This document shows, piece after piece, positions 1 to 6,020 of a stretch of DNA of 36,923 nucleotides (positions are counted from its first letter, which is position 1; each line of letters begins with the position of its first letter). The notes beneath the pieces were generated by a model. That model saw only the letters and a program-made list of their open reading frames with translations, searched no databases and had not been told where the DNA came from. The translations under genes and the position numbers were made by a program. This DNA comes from a virus. The stretch is taken from the IMG/VR virus record IMGVR_UViG_3300012936_000058, positions 1 to 36,923 of that record; one strand, 5' to 3'.

Positions 1-33
1 AATACTATGTTAAACACAAACAACGAGGGCAAT

Positions 34-384
34 ATGCAAAACATCACAGACATACACTACGAAGCAACACAATCAGCAAAGAACGCTGTATCCAATTTCT
101 TAGATGATTGGAATAGCAAGACAGGTGGCAACGAATACGGAGAGCCAATGTACTGTGGCTTTGCTTGGGTTGATGTAAGTGTAACAAGAACCAACAGTGC
201 TGAAGCAAAGGCACTTGAGAGCATAGGCTTTAAGAAGTCATACAGAGCAAAGACTATGACTATGTGGGATCCTGCAAAGCATAACGGACAGAGCATGGAC
301 TGTAAAGAAGTGGGTGCTCAAGCCTATGCTGACGTACTCCGTAAGTATGGGTACAAGGCTTACATGGGTAGCAGAGCAGACTAA
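34..384 (+). CDS. Conserved-looking hypothetical protein, 116 aa
   Basis: I do not recognise this protein. It is soluble, mixed alpha/beta in appearance, with an aromatic-rich middle (MYCGFAWVDV) and a basic, tyrosine-rich C-terminus (LRKYGYKAYMGSRAD). I chose the ATG at 34 over the one at 7 because a GAGGG Shine-Dalgarno lies at 25-29, whereas nothing precedes position 7 in the window. The gene is immediately followed by a strong rho-independent terminator, so it closes a plus-strand transcription unit whose promoter lies left of the window. No cysteine cluster, signal peptide or membrane segment is visible. Function unknown. Confidence 0.7.
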   Translation: MQNITDIHYEATQSAKNAVSNFLDDWNSKTGGNEYGEPMYCGFAWVDVSVTRTNSAEAKALESIGFKKSYRAKTMTMWDPAKHNGQSMDCKEVGAQAYADVLRKYGYKAYMGSRAD

Positions 385-414
385 CAGAACTCGAGTAGAT
401 CCAGTTAGGATCGG

Positions 415-447
415 AACGGAGCAGGGAGACTTGCTCCGTTTTTTTTT
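415..447 (+). terminator. Rho-independent terminator
   Basis: A perfect 9-bp stem (AACGGAGCA at 415-423 with TGCTCCGTT at 432-440) encloses an 8-base loop and runs straight into nine or more T residues. It ends the plus-strand unit that finishes with the 116-residue protein. It is the clearest intrinsic terminator in the window. Confidence 0.93.
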
Positions 448-455
448 GAACGAAA

Positions 456-505
456 GGTCGAGGGGCATGAGAAATAAAAAAATCTTTTCGATGGTCGAGG
501 GGCAT
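456..505 (+). repeat. 13-bp direct repeat pair
   Basis: GGTCGAGGGGCAT occurs at 456-468 and again at 493-505, 37 bases apart, just downstream of the terminator. The first copy is followed by an ATG that opens a 19-codon frame crossing the second copy; I do not call this frame as a gene. The purine-rich core resembles a ribosome binding site, so the repeat may be a leftover duplication of a small-gene leader. Confidence 0.55.
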
Positions 506-641
506 ATAACAAAAATCTCAAATTGACATTTTGAGTGAGCAGGCCTCCAAATCACCACCTCAAAGACCTAAGTACTTCTTTATATTTTTCCGCACGGCGT
601 CAAATCACAGTGCAGGACCCTTTTCACAGTTTAAATACAGT

Positions 642-821
642 ATGAGCAAGTTAGATCCCTACACATACAGTCAGGAACGTAGAACGCATATACGTGAGCG
701 TCTTGATTCGCTATACTGGGAGTTTTTGGTGGAAGCATATAATGACTCTACACAAGCACGAATAGTATCACTTAAAAAACGTATTAAAAACTTCTCCCAA
801 AAGTTGTCAAGTACTTCGTAA
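642..821 (+). CDS. Small hypothetical protein, 59 aa
   Basis: An unrecognised, charged, probably helical protein (starts MSKLDPYTYSQERR, ends in a lysine-rich stretch). The open frame extends back to a TTG at 531, but the upstream residues look non-coding and the ATG at 642 is the natural start. A TTAAATACA motif lies at 631-639, directly before the start; if that is a phage promoter the message would be nearly leaderless. No good ribosome binding site is visible, which lowers confidence. Function unknown. Confidence 0.45.
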   Translation: MSKLDPYTYSQERRTHIRERLDSLYWEFLVEAYNDSTQARIVSLKKRIKNFSQKLSSTS

Positions 822-947
822 ATTTTTTTTGCGTTTACTTTTTTTCTGTGTAGTACTCTTTTCGGGTAGTATGGTACGTTGTTTAAGCAAGTATTGGGTC
901 AATGGATTGTTAAGTACATATCCGCTGTATTTGCTACGTTTAGCCAT
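807..947 (-). CDS. Possible basic micro-protein, 46 aa
   Basis: This frame reads MAKRSKYSGYVLNN at the start and ends in a very lysine/arginine-rich tail. Its last 15 bases overlap the end of the plus-strand gene at 642-821. The composition resembles small phage nucleic-acid-binding peptides, but there is no clear Shine-Dalgarno, and T-rich plus-strand sequence automatically gives lysine codons on this strand. If it is not a gene, 822-987 is a non-coding gap. Confidence 0.3.
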   Translation of the reverse strand: MAKRSKYSGYVLNNPLTQYLLKQRTILPEKSTTQKKSKRKKNLRST

Positions 948-987
948 TTGATTTTACTTATCATTCGAGTGTGCAATAAGTAATAAT

Positions 988-1218
988 ATGAGCACCACAG
1001 TACAACTACAGTTCACACGCAAACTCGGACAGCAATCAAACTTCATTGTGGAAGATGCTCATACGCACAGTGCTTGTACCACACTGCTCCTTCAACACGG
1101 CATACACACTACACAATCAGATCACTGCACTATAGAGTTTGAAACCCAACAACAAGCATTGCTGGGACTTATGTTCTTGTCAGGTTCAGATCTCTACACG
1201 GCACGGTTGCTGACGTAG
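988..1218 (+). CDS. Small hypothetical protein, 76 aa
   Basis: I do not recognise this protein. It has alternating beta-like segments (TVQLQFTRKL, HCTIEFETQQQ) followed by a hydrophobic helix (ALLGLMFL), giving the look of a small compact alpha/beta fold. There is no obvious Shine-Dalgarno before the ATG at 988. It shares the style of the 83-residue protein at 1433 (short, beta-rich, ending after a small helix), and the two may be distant relatives. Function unknown. Confidence 0.45.
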   Translation: MSTTVQLQFTRKLGQQSNFIVEDAHTHSACTTLLLQHGIHTTQSDHCTIEFETQQQALLGLMFLSGSDLYTARLLT

Positions 1219-1294
1219 TCTTGCAACACAGTTAAACACCCTTGCACACAGTAGAGAGGCCAAGAGATCCCGCTTACCGATCTTTGCTACCGCA

Positions 1295-1391
1295 GTGCTT
1301 CGCACGTTCTAAAAAAACCGCTTCCGCTTCGCTTACGTAAATTGTGCGTACCGCAGTTGCGGCTTTTGCTGGTGTGCTACCCGCTTCGCGG
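1295..1391 (+). repeat. Cluster of short GC-rich hairpins in a gene gap
   Basis: The 214-base gap between genes is notably more GC-rich than its surroundings. It holds at least three tight hairpins: GTGC-TTC-GCAC (1295-1305), CCGCA-GT-TGCGG (1351-1362) and CCGC-TTC-GCGG (1381-1391). Two share a TTC loop, and the flanks repeat the words CTACCGCAG/GTACCGCAG and CTACCCGC. They are palindromic, so strand is uncertain. They could be a transcript-stabilising or terminator-like array, or degenerate REP-like repeats. Confidence 0.5.
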
Positions 1392-1432
1392 CGATAAGTA
1401 CACATATAGGCAACACATACACAGGGGGATAT

Positions 1433-1684
1433 ATGTGGACACTATTCATTTCAATATGCAGTCTTGGACAGTGTGGCTGGCTTGAAGTACAACAGCCTAC
1501 GTATCAGGACATAGTATCGTGTGAAAATTCAGCACACACCATACGGGTAGAACTGTACACACAACTCAACGATGATAGAATACAGATACGCACAGAGTGT
1601 GTGGGACCTGAATCGCTTGAACAGTTTAGGCAAGATCTACTCAAAGACGACCGTTTAACAGGCCGTATGACCTTAACCATTTAA
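1433..1684 (+). CDS. Small hypothetical protein, 83 aa
   Basis: Unrecognised protein with a predicted beta-rich body (TIRVELYTQL, RIQIRTECVG) and a C-terminal helix plus strand (FRQDLLKDDRL...MTLTI). A purine-rich GGGGG Shine-Dalgarno at 1424-1428 sits just before the ATG, supporting translation. The first ten residues are hydrophobic, but there is no clear signal peptide cleavage site. It sits alone between the hairpin cluster and a 151-base gap. Function unknown. Confidence 0.55.
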   Translation: MWTLFISICSLGQCGWLEVQQPTYQDIVSCENSAHTIRVELYTQLNDDRIQIRTECVGPESLEQFRQDLLKDDRLTGRMTLTI

Positions 1685-1809
1685 ATACAACTATAACACA
1701 AGGGGTTGTTGGCTGAATCAAGTAAGCAAAGAACCATTTAAAACACAGAGTTCACCAGTCGGCTCAAACAACAGTGTGTTAATAAACAGAGTATTTTACT
1801 CGTGATCAA

Positions 1810-1816
1810 CTAAATA
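1810..1816 (+). promoter_or_regulatory. Late-type phage promoter (CTAAATA)
   Basis: CTAAATA resembles the T4-type late promoter core TATAAATA. It sits 20 bases before an ATG (1836), with a good GGGAGGA ribosome binding site at 1824-1830, the expected geometry for a start just after the motif. The motif is flanked by a short inverted repeat, TGATC (1803-1807) and GATCA (1817-1821). The rest of the 1685-1835 gap shows nothing else I can name. Confidence 0.6.
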
Positions 1817-1835
1817 GATCATAGGGAGGATACTT

Positions 1836-2039
1836 ATGAGTAAGATGAGAGAATTCGTTTTCTGGGATGGAAACGAAAACAAAACCGTTGAAGCACTGTC
1901 CTATAAACGGGCGGTTAAGTCTTTCCAAGGCAACACCAAAGCCTCAAGTGTTAGAGTAGAGTGGCGTGCCAAAAAAGGCGTTGTACACACTATTGAGCAA
2001 TCACTACCGTTGGGTAGAAAAAAGAAGTTAGGACGTTAA
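1836..2039 (+). CDS. Small basic hypothetical protein, 67 aa
   Basis: First gene of a tight plus-strand operon of four small genes (1836-2591). It begins MSKMREFVFWDGNENK and ends in a run of lysines and arginines (GRKKKLGR), which suggests binding to nucleic acid or another acidic partner. Start choice is supported by a strong Shine-Dalgarno and the late-type promoter just upstream. No named domain recognised. Confidence 0.7.
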   Translation: MSKMREFVFWDGNENKTVEALSYKRAVKSFQGNTKASSVRVEWRAKKGVVHTIEQSLPLGRKKKLGR

Positions 2040-2040
2040 T

Positions 2041-2184
2041 ATGAGATTACATTCATCAGTAAGCATTCATGTTTCAACACCAAAGAAAAGTTCACAGGCA
2101 GGACGCAAACGTTCATGCAAGATGAGCTCTATGAACAAACACAAAAAACGCAGTCATAAATTTTATCGAGGACAGGGGAGATAA
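2041..2184 (+). CDS. Very basic micro-protein, 47 aa
   Basis: Starts one base after the stop of the previous gene, with an AGGA ribosome binding site inside that gene's last codons. The protein is unusually rich in Ser, Lys, Arg and His (ends MNKHKKRSHKFYRGQGR) with almost no hydrophobic core, so it is likely disordered and may bind DNA or RNA. It is followed two bases later by the next gene, whose Shine-Dalgarno (AGGGGAG) lies in its final codons. Operon packing is the main evidence that it is real. Confidence 0.6.
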   Translation: MRLHSSVSIHVSTPKKSSQAGRKRSCKMSSMNKHKKRSHKFYRGQGR

Positions 2185-2186
2185 TC

Positions 2187-2399
2187 ATGGAACTATATGT
2201 GCTTGTATTGAGTATGTGGGGTAAAACCGCAATGGGTAATTGGGAGTACATAGGCAATCAGTATGCTTTCAATTCACCAATGACACTGGAACAGTGTGAA
2301 GAAATAATTGATCCATATCACTGGTCATGGAACATCAACAATGAATACTATAGAATTCAAATGGACTGTATGCCTGAAAGCAGTGAACTAAAGGATTAG
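2187..2399 (+). CDS. Small hypothetical protein, 70 aa
   Basis: Third gene of the small plus-strand operon, preceded by a strong AGGGGAG Shine-Dalgarno. The protein is acidic and aromatic-rich (multiple W and Y), reads like a small secreted or structural domain (N-terminal hydrophobic strand MELYVLVLSMW, then EQCEEIIDPYHW) and has two cysteines that could pair. I do not recognise a family. Confidence 0.65.
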   Translation: MELYVLVLSMWGKTAMGNWEYIGNQYAFNSPMTLEQCEEIIDPYHWSWNINNEYYRIQMDCMPESSELKD

Positions 2400-2402
2400 A
2401 CT

Positions 2403-2591
2403 ATGGCTGGTATCAAACAACGTGGACCAAAAAGCATACACATTCCAAGAACCTACAAGGGCAAGGCAGTGAGACCAACACGCTATATCAAAGGTGCAGG
2501 CAAAGGCATCATGTGTGGTATTGTGGTTGAAACTGATGAACTTGTTAGGGGCGCAGACGGAACTCCAACACCTTGGAGCCAAATAAGTTAA
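2403..2591 (+). CDS. Small basic hypothetical protein, 62 aa
   Basis: Last gene of the small operon; its ATG follows the preceding stop by three bases, with AAAGGA upstream. It is glycine- and lysine-rich (KQRGPKSIHIPRTYKGKAV) with a beta-like C-terminal half. It converges with the PAAR gene on the other strand, the two stop regions overlapping by four bases, so no terminator separates them. Family not recognised. Confidence 0.6.
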   Translation: MAGIKQRGPKSIHIPRTYKGKAVRPTRYIKGAGKGIMCGIVVETDELVRGADGTPTPWSQIS

Positions 2592-2878
2592 CCACCCGCG
2601 AATACGTTGGGTGAACCTTCAGCAACAGAAGTACAACCGCTGATGGCATCTCCTATACGTCCAGTTCCAAGCATATTTGTAAACACCGTGGTTGAACCCA
2701 CAGCAATAGGAGCCTCATGGCTGGGACAGGGTATGCCTGGCAGTAGGTGTGAAGTGTTTACATCACTCTGTCTACTCACAGGTATGTTGTTGGCAAACAC
2801 ATTGGGTGAACCCACAGCACGGGTCATGCCCGAACAGTGTGATACATCAGCATCGCCGATTCGTGTTACCGCTGGCAT
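2588..2878 (-). CDS. PAAR-motif spike-tip protein
   Basis: The 96-residue protein is a PAAR domain: a small cone of beta-hairpins that caps the central spike of contractile tails and is sharpened by a metal ion. The sequence shows the diagnostic repeats (TRIGDADVSHCSG near the start; SPNVFANN, STTVFTNM and SPNVFAGG as three copies of the 'sxnVfvng' strand; GTGRIGDAISGC), with His and Cys residues spaced for metal binding. Length fits T4 gp5.4-type tips. It is co-transcribed behind the zinc protein at 2878-3018 through a TAATG stop/start overlap, so the trio is likely a late tail module. This strongly indicates a contractile-tailed phage. Confidence 0.92.
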   Translation of the reverse strand: MPAVTRIGDADVSHCSGMTRAVGSPNVFANNIPVSRQSDVNTSHLLPGIPCPSHEAPIAVGSTTVFTNMLGTGRIGDAISGCTSVAEGSPNVFAGG

Positions 2879-3018
2879 TATGCTTTCTCCAACACGTACT
2901 TGATGTTGCAGTAGCCACAGATGGCTTCACCATTTTTCAGTGTGTAGTATACCTTAGGATGATCATCGTTCTCACCTGTGCATGAGATGTGTTCTTCAGT
3001 TACATAAACAGTTTTCAT
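2878..3018 (-). CDS. zf-CHCC-type small zinc protein, 46 aa
   Basis: Short gene with the pattern C-x(6)-H-x(13)-C-x2-C: Cys13, His20, Cys34 and Cys37, in the words SCTGENDDHPKVYYTL and AICGYCNIKYVLEKA. This matches the zf-CHCC family (the zinc-binding domain of NDUFS6 and bacterial relatives). A GGGAG Shine-Dalgarno precedes the ATG. Its start overlaps the stop of the upstream gene (ATGA) and its stop overlaps the PAAR start (TAATG), so the three are translationally coupled. The role in a phage is unknown; a link to the PAAR tip or tail assembly is only inferred from coupling. Confidence 0.75.
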   Translation of the reverse strand: MKTVYVTEEHISCTGENDDHPKVYYTLKNGEAICGYCNIKYVLEKA

Positions 3019-3209
3019 TTTTTCTCCCTTTGAATAAGTTCTTCAAGCAACTCGGGCCACTTGGCCATTTCGTCATGCTGTGCCTGTGTGTGTGGCGGTT
3101 CTGGTACGCTTGGAGCAAATTCAATTATGTGATCAAACTCCATGGGTATGTCTTCAAACCGTGAGTATGTGTGTAGTTCGTTGTTGTGCTTGATTACAAA
3201 CTTATGCAT
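3015..3209 (-). CDS. Small acidic hypothetical protein, 64 aa
   Basis: First gene of the PAAR trio. It starts MHKFVIKHNN and is proline- and glutamate-rich, ending with a charged helix (LLEELIQREKK). An ATG also exists at 3215, but it overlaps the promoter-like ATAAATA, so I prefer 3209. No Shine-Dalgarno is visible for either, so translation may be leaderless, or the frame may be only a leader to the zinc and PAAR genes. The downstream ATGA overlap with the zinc protein argues for a real coding frame. Family not recognised. Confidence 0.6.
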   Translation of the reverse strand: MHKFVIKHNNELHTYSRFEDIPMEFDHIIEFAPSVPEPPHTQAQHDEMAKWPELLEELIQREKK

Positions 3210-3214
3210 ACACA

Positions 3215-3221
3215 TATTTAT
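3215..3221 (-). promoter_or_regulatory. Late-type phage promoter (ATAAATA) of the PAAR operon
   Basis: On the minus strand this reads AAATAAATATGTGTA, a 15-base word found again ahead of the virion-type gene at 10476-11252. ATAAATA matches the T4 late promoter core. It is correctly oriented to drive the three-gene PAAR module. Its closeness to the first ATG (six bases) is the main oddity. Confidence 0.5.
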
Positions 3222-3259
3222 TTGTTTCCGATCTATGTGTTTTTCACAGGCCTGCTATG

Positions 3260-3266
3260 CTAAATA
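3260..3266 (+). promoter_or_regulatory. Late-type promoter (CTAAATA) driving the riboswitch
   Basis: CTAAATA followed by CTTATA lies six bases before the first stem of the riboswitch at 3273. If transcription begins about that distance downstream, as for T4-type late promoters, the RNA would start almost exactly at the aptamer. Same motif as at 1810 and 5983. Confidence 0.55.
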
Positions 3267-3272
3267 CTTATA

Positions 3273-3317
3273 CGTTCATCCCTGTTCGGGACGGAAGTAG
3301 CATTATGCGAAGGAACG
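3273..3317 (+). ncRNA. Glutamine riboswitch (glnA / Downstream-peptide type)
   Basis: The segment has the architecture and conserved bases of the glnA/Downstream-peptide RNA class, which binds L-glutamine. P1 is CGTTC (3273-3277) with GAACG (3313-3317). A hairpin TCCC (3279-3282) with GGGA (3288-3291) is followed by the conserved CGGAAGTAG (3292-3300). A second hairpin GCA-TTA-TGC (3300-3308) is followed by the conserved GAAGGAACGC. It lies between a late-type promoter and a small peptide gene with an AAGGAGAG Shine-Dalgarno (3332-3339), the standard context of the Downstream-peptide class. Recognition is from memory of the consensus, not a covariance search. Confidence 0.88.
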
Positions 3318-3343
3318 CACTCAACTTTAAAAAGGAGAGTGTT

Positions 3344-3541
3344 ATGAACAGATTCGATCACTTACACAAAACATACCGTGAGCAACGTGTGAAAGCACGT
3401 AAGGAGCGTATCCTACAGAGTACAAGACCTGTGGTAGACGCTAATGCAAATGGTACGAGTGGATACGTAATCAAGCATGGCGAGAATGCTGGTTCTATTG
3501 CTGGACATCAATCAGTAGAACATCCAAACAAAACCTTTTAG
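3344..3541 (+). CDS. Riboswitch-controlled 'downstream peptide', 65 aa
   Basis: The small basic protein under the glutamine-type riboswitch. The open frame extends upstream to 3257, through the aptamer, but the ATG at 3344 follows a strong AAGGAGAG and is the true start. The first half is a highly charged helix (HKTYREQRVKARKERI), the second half glycine-, asparagine- and histidine-rich and probably disordered. Known relatives of this arrangement in cyanobacteria include the glutamine synthetase inactivating factor IF17, also a small basic helical protein under this riboswitch. I cannot show homology here, only analogy of size, charge and control. A regulator of host glutamine synthetase is therefore a hypothesis. 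Confidence 0.75.
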   Translation: MNRFDHLHKTYREQRVKARKERILQSTRPVVDANANGTSGYVIKHGENAGSIAGHQSVEHPNKTF

Positions 3542-4140
3542 TGGGTAAATTCTAACCAAGTGGTGATGCAGTATTTGTCACCACTTAAAGGTGGATTGCC
3601 TCTATGGGTATGCGTGTAGCCTGCGGGACAGAACATTATAGTTCCTTGTCTTGCAGGTATGCGTAGGCTTTGATATAGAAATTCTGTTTCCCCACCCTCT
3701 TCAACTGTGTTCAAATATGCCATAGCAAGTATAGCACGTTGTCCTGTGTCTCTGCTGGCGTGTTCACAGTGCCATATATGATAACCTTCTGATGGTTTGG
3801 TGTGTTGTATTTTGATTGAGTGTGATATCTGTATTGGGTTTACATTTTCAAATATACCAAATTCTGATATGTAATCATTTACACAGTTCTGCATTGCATT
3901 GTAGTATGGTTGCAGTAGTTTGTTCATGCTCAGTGCAAACGTACCCGATTCTCCTTCGTCATACAGCATAGCACCGTCCTTGTTCATTTTTGGTGCAGAC
4001 TCTGATGCTGTTTGTCTTGTGAGTATACGTGTGCCTTCTTGCTGATGATAGTAATCAATTACTTCTTGGCAGTATTCTGGTGATAGTGCGTTGTCCCATG
4101 TTCTTATAAAGTTCTGCATATTGTTATTTAAACTACGCAT
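3538..4140 (-). CDS. 2OG-Fe(II) oxygenase (prolyl-hydroxylase-like)
   Basis: Member of the 2-oxoglutarate- and Fe(II)-dependent dioxygenase fold. Visible landmarks are the iron-binding first His in YHIWHCEHASR, the strand LAMAYLNTVEEGGETEF typical of prolyl 4-hydroxylase-like proteins, and the distal His in GYTHTHRGNPP, followed by KYCITTWLEF. The acidic ligand appears to be Glu (HCE) rather than the usual Asp, and the 2OG-binding Arg is not obvious. Length (200 aa) is normal. An alternative start is Met8. It has its own sigma70-like promoter at 4204-4232, and its stop overlaps that of the riboswitch peptide on the other strand. Substrate unknown. Confidence 0.8.
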   Translation of the reverse strand: MRSLNNNMQNFIRTWDNALSPEYCQEVIDYYHQQEGTRILTRQTASESAPKMNKDGAMLYDEGESGTFALSMNKLLQPYYNAMQNCVNDYISEFGIFENVNPIQISHSIKIQHTKPSEGYHIWHCEHASRDTGQRAILAMAYLNTVEEGGETEFLYQSLRIPARQGTIMFCPAGYTHTHRGNPPLSGDKYCITTWLEFTH

Positions 4141-4203
4141 ATAATAGGTGCTTTAAACGTGGTTAAAACGCTGTTGCCCGTGTAGAATACCCGGTTGCTA
4201 TAC

Positions 4204-4232
4204 AATATACCATATTTGCATTAAGTAGGCAA
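4204..4232 (-). promoter_or_regulatory. sigma70-type promoter of the oxygenase gene
   Basis: Reads TTGCCT (4227-4232), a 17-base spacer, then TATATT (4204-4209) on the minus strand, about 65 bases ahead of the oxygenase start. It lies in the 187-base gap between the polymerase and oxygenase genes. A weak AAAAC/GTTTT hairpin near 4310-4325 could be a poor terminator for the polymerase gene. Confidence 0.55.
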
Positions 4233-4327
4233 ATAAGAGCCATTTAGGGGTGATTTTCGTGCATTTAAGACGCCTGTCGCAATGGGGGTATTTTAGCCAC
4301 GAACAATTATAAAACTTGTTTTTTCAA

Positions 4328-5956
4328 TTATCGCCACTGTGACATAGTATAGAGTTTGGCATCGTTGCAATCAATATAATCTGAATTATTTGAGTGTCTT
4401 ACTCTACCAGTTCCGTGAATAACATCACCATCTCTGTATGCAAATGGTTTGTGTATAACAACGTCAATGTATTCTCCATAGTCAGTGCCAAGTGTTACAA
4501 ATGTAACGTATCTTCCTTTGTTACCTTTGTATACTCTACCATTGGCAACAAGTCCACTGAACTCTACCCTATCCAACCATTGGCTTCTTACACCAAGTGC
4601 AGGAATGAATCCATTCTTCCACCAACCGTTCTGTGTTGGTATGCCATGTCTATGTGCTTCACTTTGATATACCCAACGTCTATATGAACCTTCGCAGTGC
4701 TTGATACAGGCCGCCCAAAACTCTTTGGGGTTATGTGCTTTTTGATATGCCAATGCCCATATAAGCCTACCAAGGTTTACTGCATGGGCTCTGCATAATC
4801 CAAAGCCACCAAGTTGTTGCAGTGCCGCCATTGCTTCTTTCTTCTTGGGGTGGTTACCAAGACGTTCCATAAACTCCATTATCTTTTCATCATTCTTTTT
4901 TGCAAATGCTCTGCGATACATATCTGCTTCGTACATATCAATATCAATTAGACTTGCAATTATTTCAATAGCATCATCTTCAAACACCACACTATCCTGT
5001 ACTGCTTCTTTTGACCAGTCATGAAACATTGCGGCCTTTTGTCTTCCACTCAATGCTACCGGACGTATCAGTGCAGTTGCAAAAACACAGTCGTGAACAC
5101 TCTTAGGTTGTATAGCCCTAAACAGTCTACGCATCGCAGGTGACTCGCCCTGTGTTACTCCAAGCACATCACCACGTGATAACAATGCACTTGTCTTTTC
5201 ATCTTCTTGTGGATAGTATTCTAATTTGGTTACACCATCTATTTCCAACAGTTGTGATAAACCTCTGTTGGCAAGTATATCAACTTTCAAATGTTCAAGG
5301 TCTTCAATTTCATACTTGTCCAAAAGTATTTGGTTGTCTTGTGATATTAGACTTTTTGGTAACTGTCTATCAAACATAATAATACCACCACAGTGTTTTG
5401 ATATTGCACGTTTCTTTCCGAGCAGTTTCTTTTCAATTCTTTTCGCCTCTTGTACATCTATATCATAATCTTCATACTTGAAGTTTCGTGGCAAGTTACC
5501 TGTTGCACCCAAACGTTTGGCCGCTTCTTTCTTTGCACTCTTTTCTCTATACATTACATAGTTTGATAGACGTGCAGTCTTACCTGGCCACTTCTTGAAT
5601 ATACGTTGCATTACTTCGCCCTGTTGATGATGTTCAAAGTCAATGTCTACATCAGGTAAGTCGTCACGTAATGGATTCATAAAACGTGCCACTGGTATAT
5701 TCCATTTGATTGGATCTACATCTGTGATACCTAACAGATAACAAATTAAACTGCTACCCGCAGAACCTCTTGTCATGTGTTGTAGATCTTGTGTTATATC
5801 GATGATGTCACAGATTTTGTGAAAGTATTGTGTGAACCTTTGATTAAGGATAAGTTCAAATTCCTCTACAAGCCTGTCTTTATATTCTTCGCCTTGTGGT
5901 ACTGTTCTTTTAAATCGAGATATCAGACTCTGTATGTTTTCTAAATCGTTAGCCAT
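4328..5956 (-). CDS. C-family DNA polymerase (PolIII alpha-like), PHP-less, 542 aa
   Basis: Homologous to the catalytic core of bacterial DNA polymerase III alpha (DnaE). Landmarks in order: TRGSAGSSLICYLLGITDVDP (62-82, cf. GRGSAAGSL), palm motif PDVDIDF (101-107) with catalytic Asp104 and Asp106, SKHCGGIIM (186-194), LKVDILANRGL (223-233) with the third catalytic Asp226, GVTQGESPAMRRLFR (266-280, cf. GVFQLES), ATALIRPVALSG (293-304), and FGLCRAHAVNLGRLIWALAYQKAHNP (fingers, 385-410). An OB-like C-terminus follows. It lacks the N-terminal PHP domain and the tau-binding tail, about half the usual DnaE length. Start fixed by an AGGAGG Shine-Dalgarno and a CTAAATA motif. T4 itself uses a B-family polymerase, so this is unusual. 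Confidence 0.9.
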   Translation of the reverse strand: MANDLENIQSLISRFKRTVPQGEEYKDRLVEEFELILNQRFTQYFHKICDIIDITQDLQHMTRGSAGSSLICYLLGITDVDPIKWNIPVARFMNPLRDDLPDVDIDFEHHQQGEVMQRIFKKWPGKTARLSNYVMYREKSAKKEAAKRLGATGNLPRNFKYEDYDIDVQEAKRIEKKLLGKKRAISKHCGGIIMFDRQLPKSLISQDNQILLDKYEIEDLEHLKVDILANRGLSQLLEIDGVTKLEYYPQEDEKTSALLSRGDVLGVTQGESPAMRRLFRAIQPKSVHDCVFATALIRPVALSGRQKAAMFHDWSKEAVQDSVVFEDDAIEIIASLIDIDMYEADMYRRAFAKKNDEKIMEFMERLGNHPKKKEAMAALQQLGGFGLCRAHAVNLGRLIWALAYQKAHNPKEFWAACIKHCEGSYRRWVYQSEAHRHGIPTQNGWWKNGFIPALGVRSQWLDRVEFSGLVANGRVYKGNKGRYVTFVTLGTDYGEYIDVVIHKPFAYRDGDVIHGTGRVRHSNNSDYIDCNDAKLYTMSQWR

Positions 5957-5982
5957 ATTGCCTCCTAAATGCCTTATGAAAT

Positions 5983-5989
5983 TATTTAG
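5983..5989 (-). promoter_or_regulatory. TAAATA-type promoter of the polymerase gene
   Basis: CTAAATA on the minus strand lies 27 bases before the polymerase ATG, with a near-perfect AGGAGG ribosome binding site between them. It is the same core as at 1810 and 3260, which suggests the polymerase belongs to the phage-specific promoter class rather than the sigma70-type class used by gp41, gp61 and uvsW. Confidence 0.5.
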
Positions 5990-6020
5990 TGAGGAAAAAA
6001 TTAATGATTGTTAATTTTGG

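Noticed and set aside
523-551. TTGACA (523-528) as a sigma70 promoter
   Set aside because: The 17-base spacer leads to TCCAAA, with no TATAAT-like hexamer, so only the -35 word is present.
531-641. Upstream extension of the 59-residue gene from a TTG at 531
   Set aside because: No ribosome binding site, unlikely start codon, and non-conserved-looking residues; ATG at 642 preferred.
2607-2903. Plus-strand frame antisense to the PAAR gene
   Set aside because: The PAAR motifs on the minus strand are clear; the plus frame is a shadow with no recognisable content or ribosome binding site.
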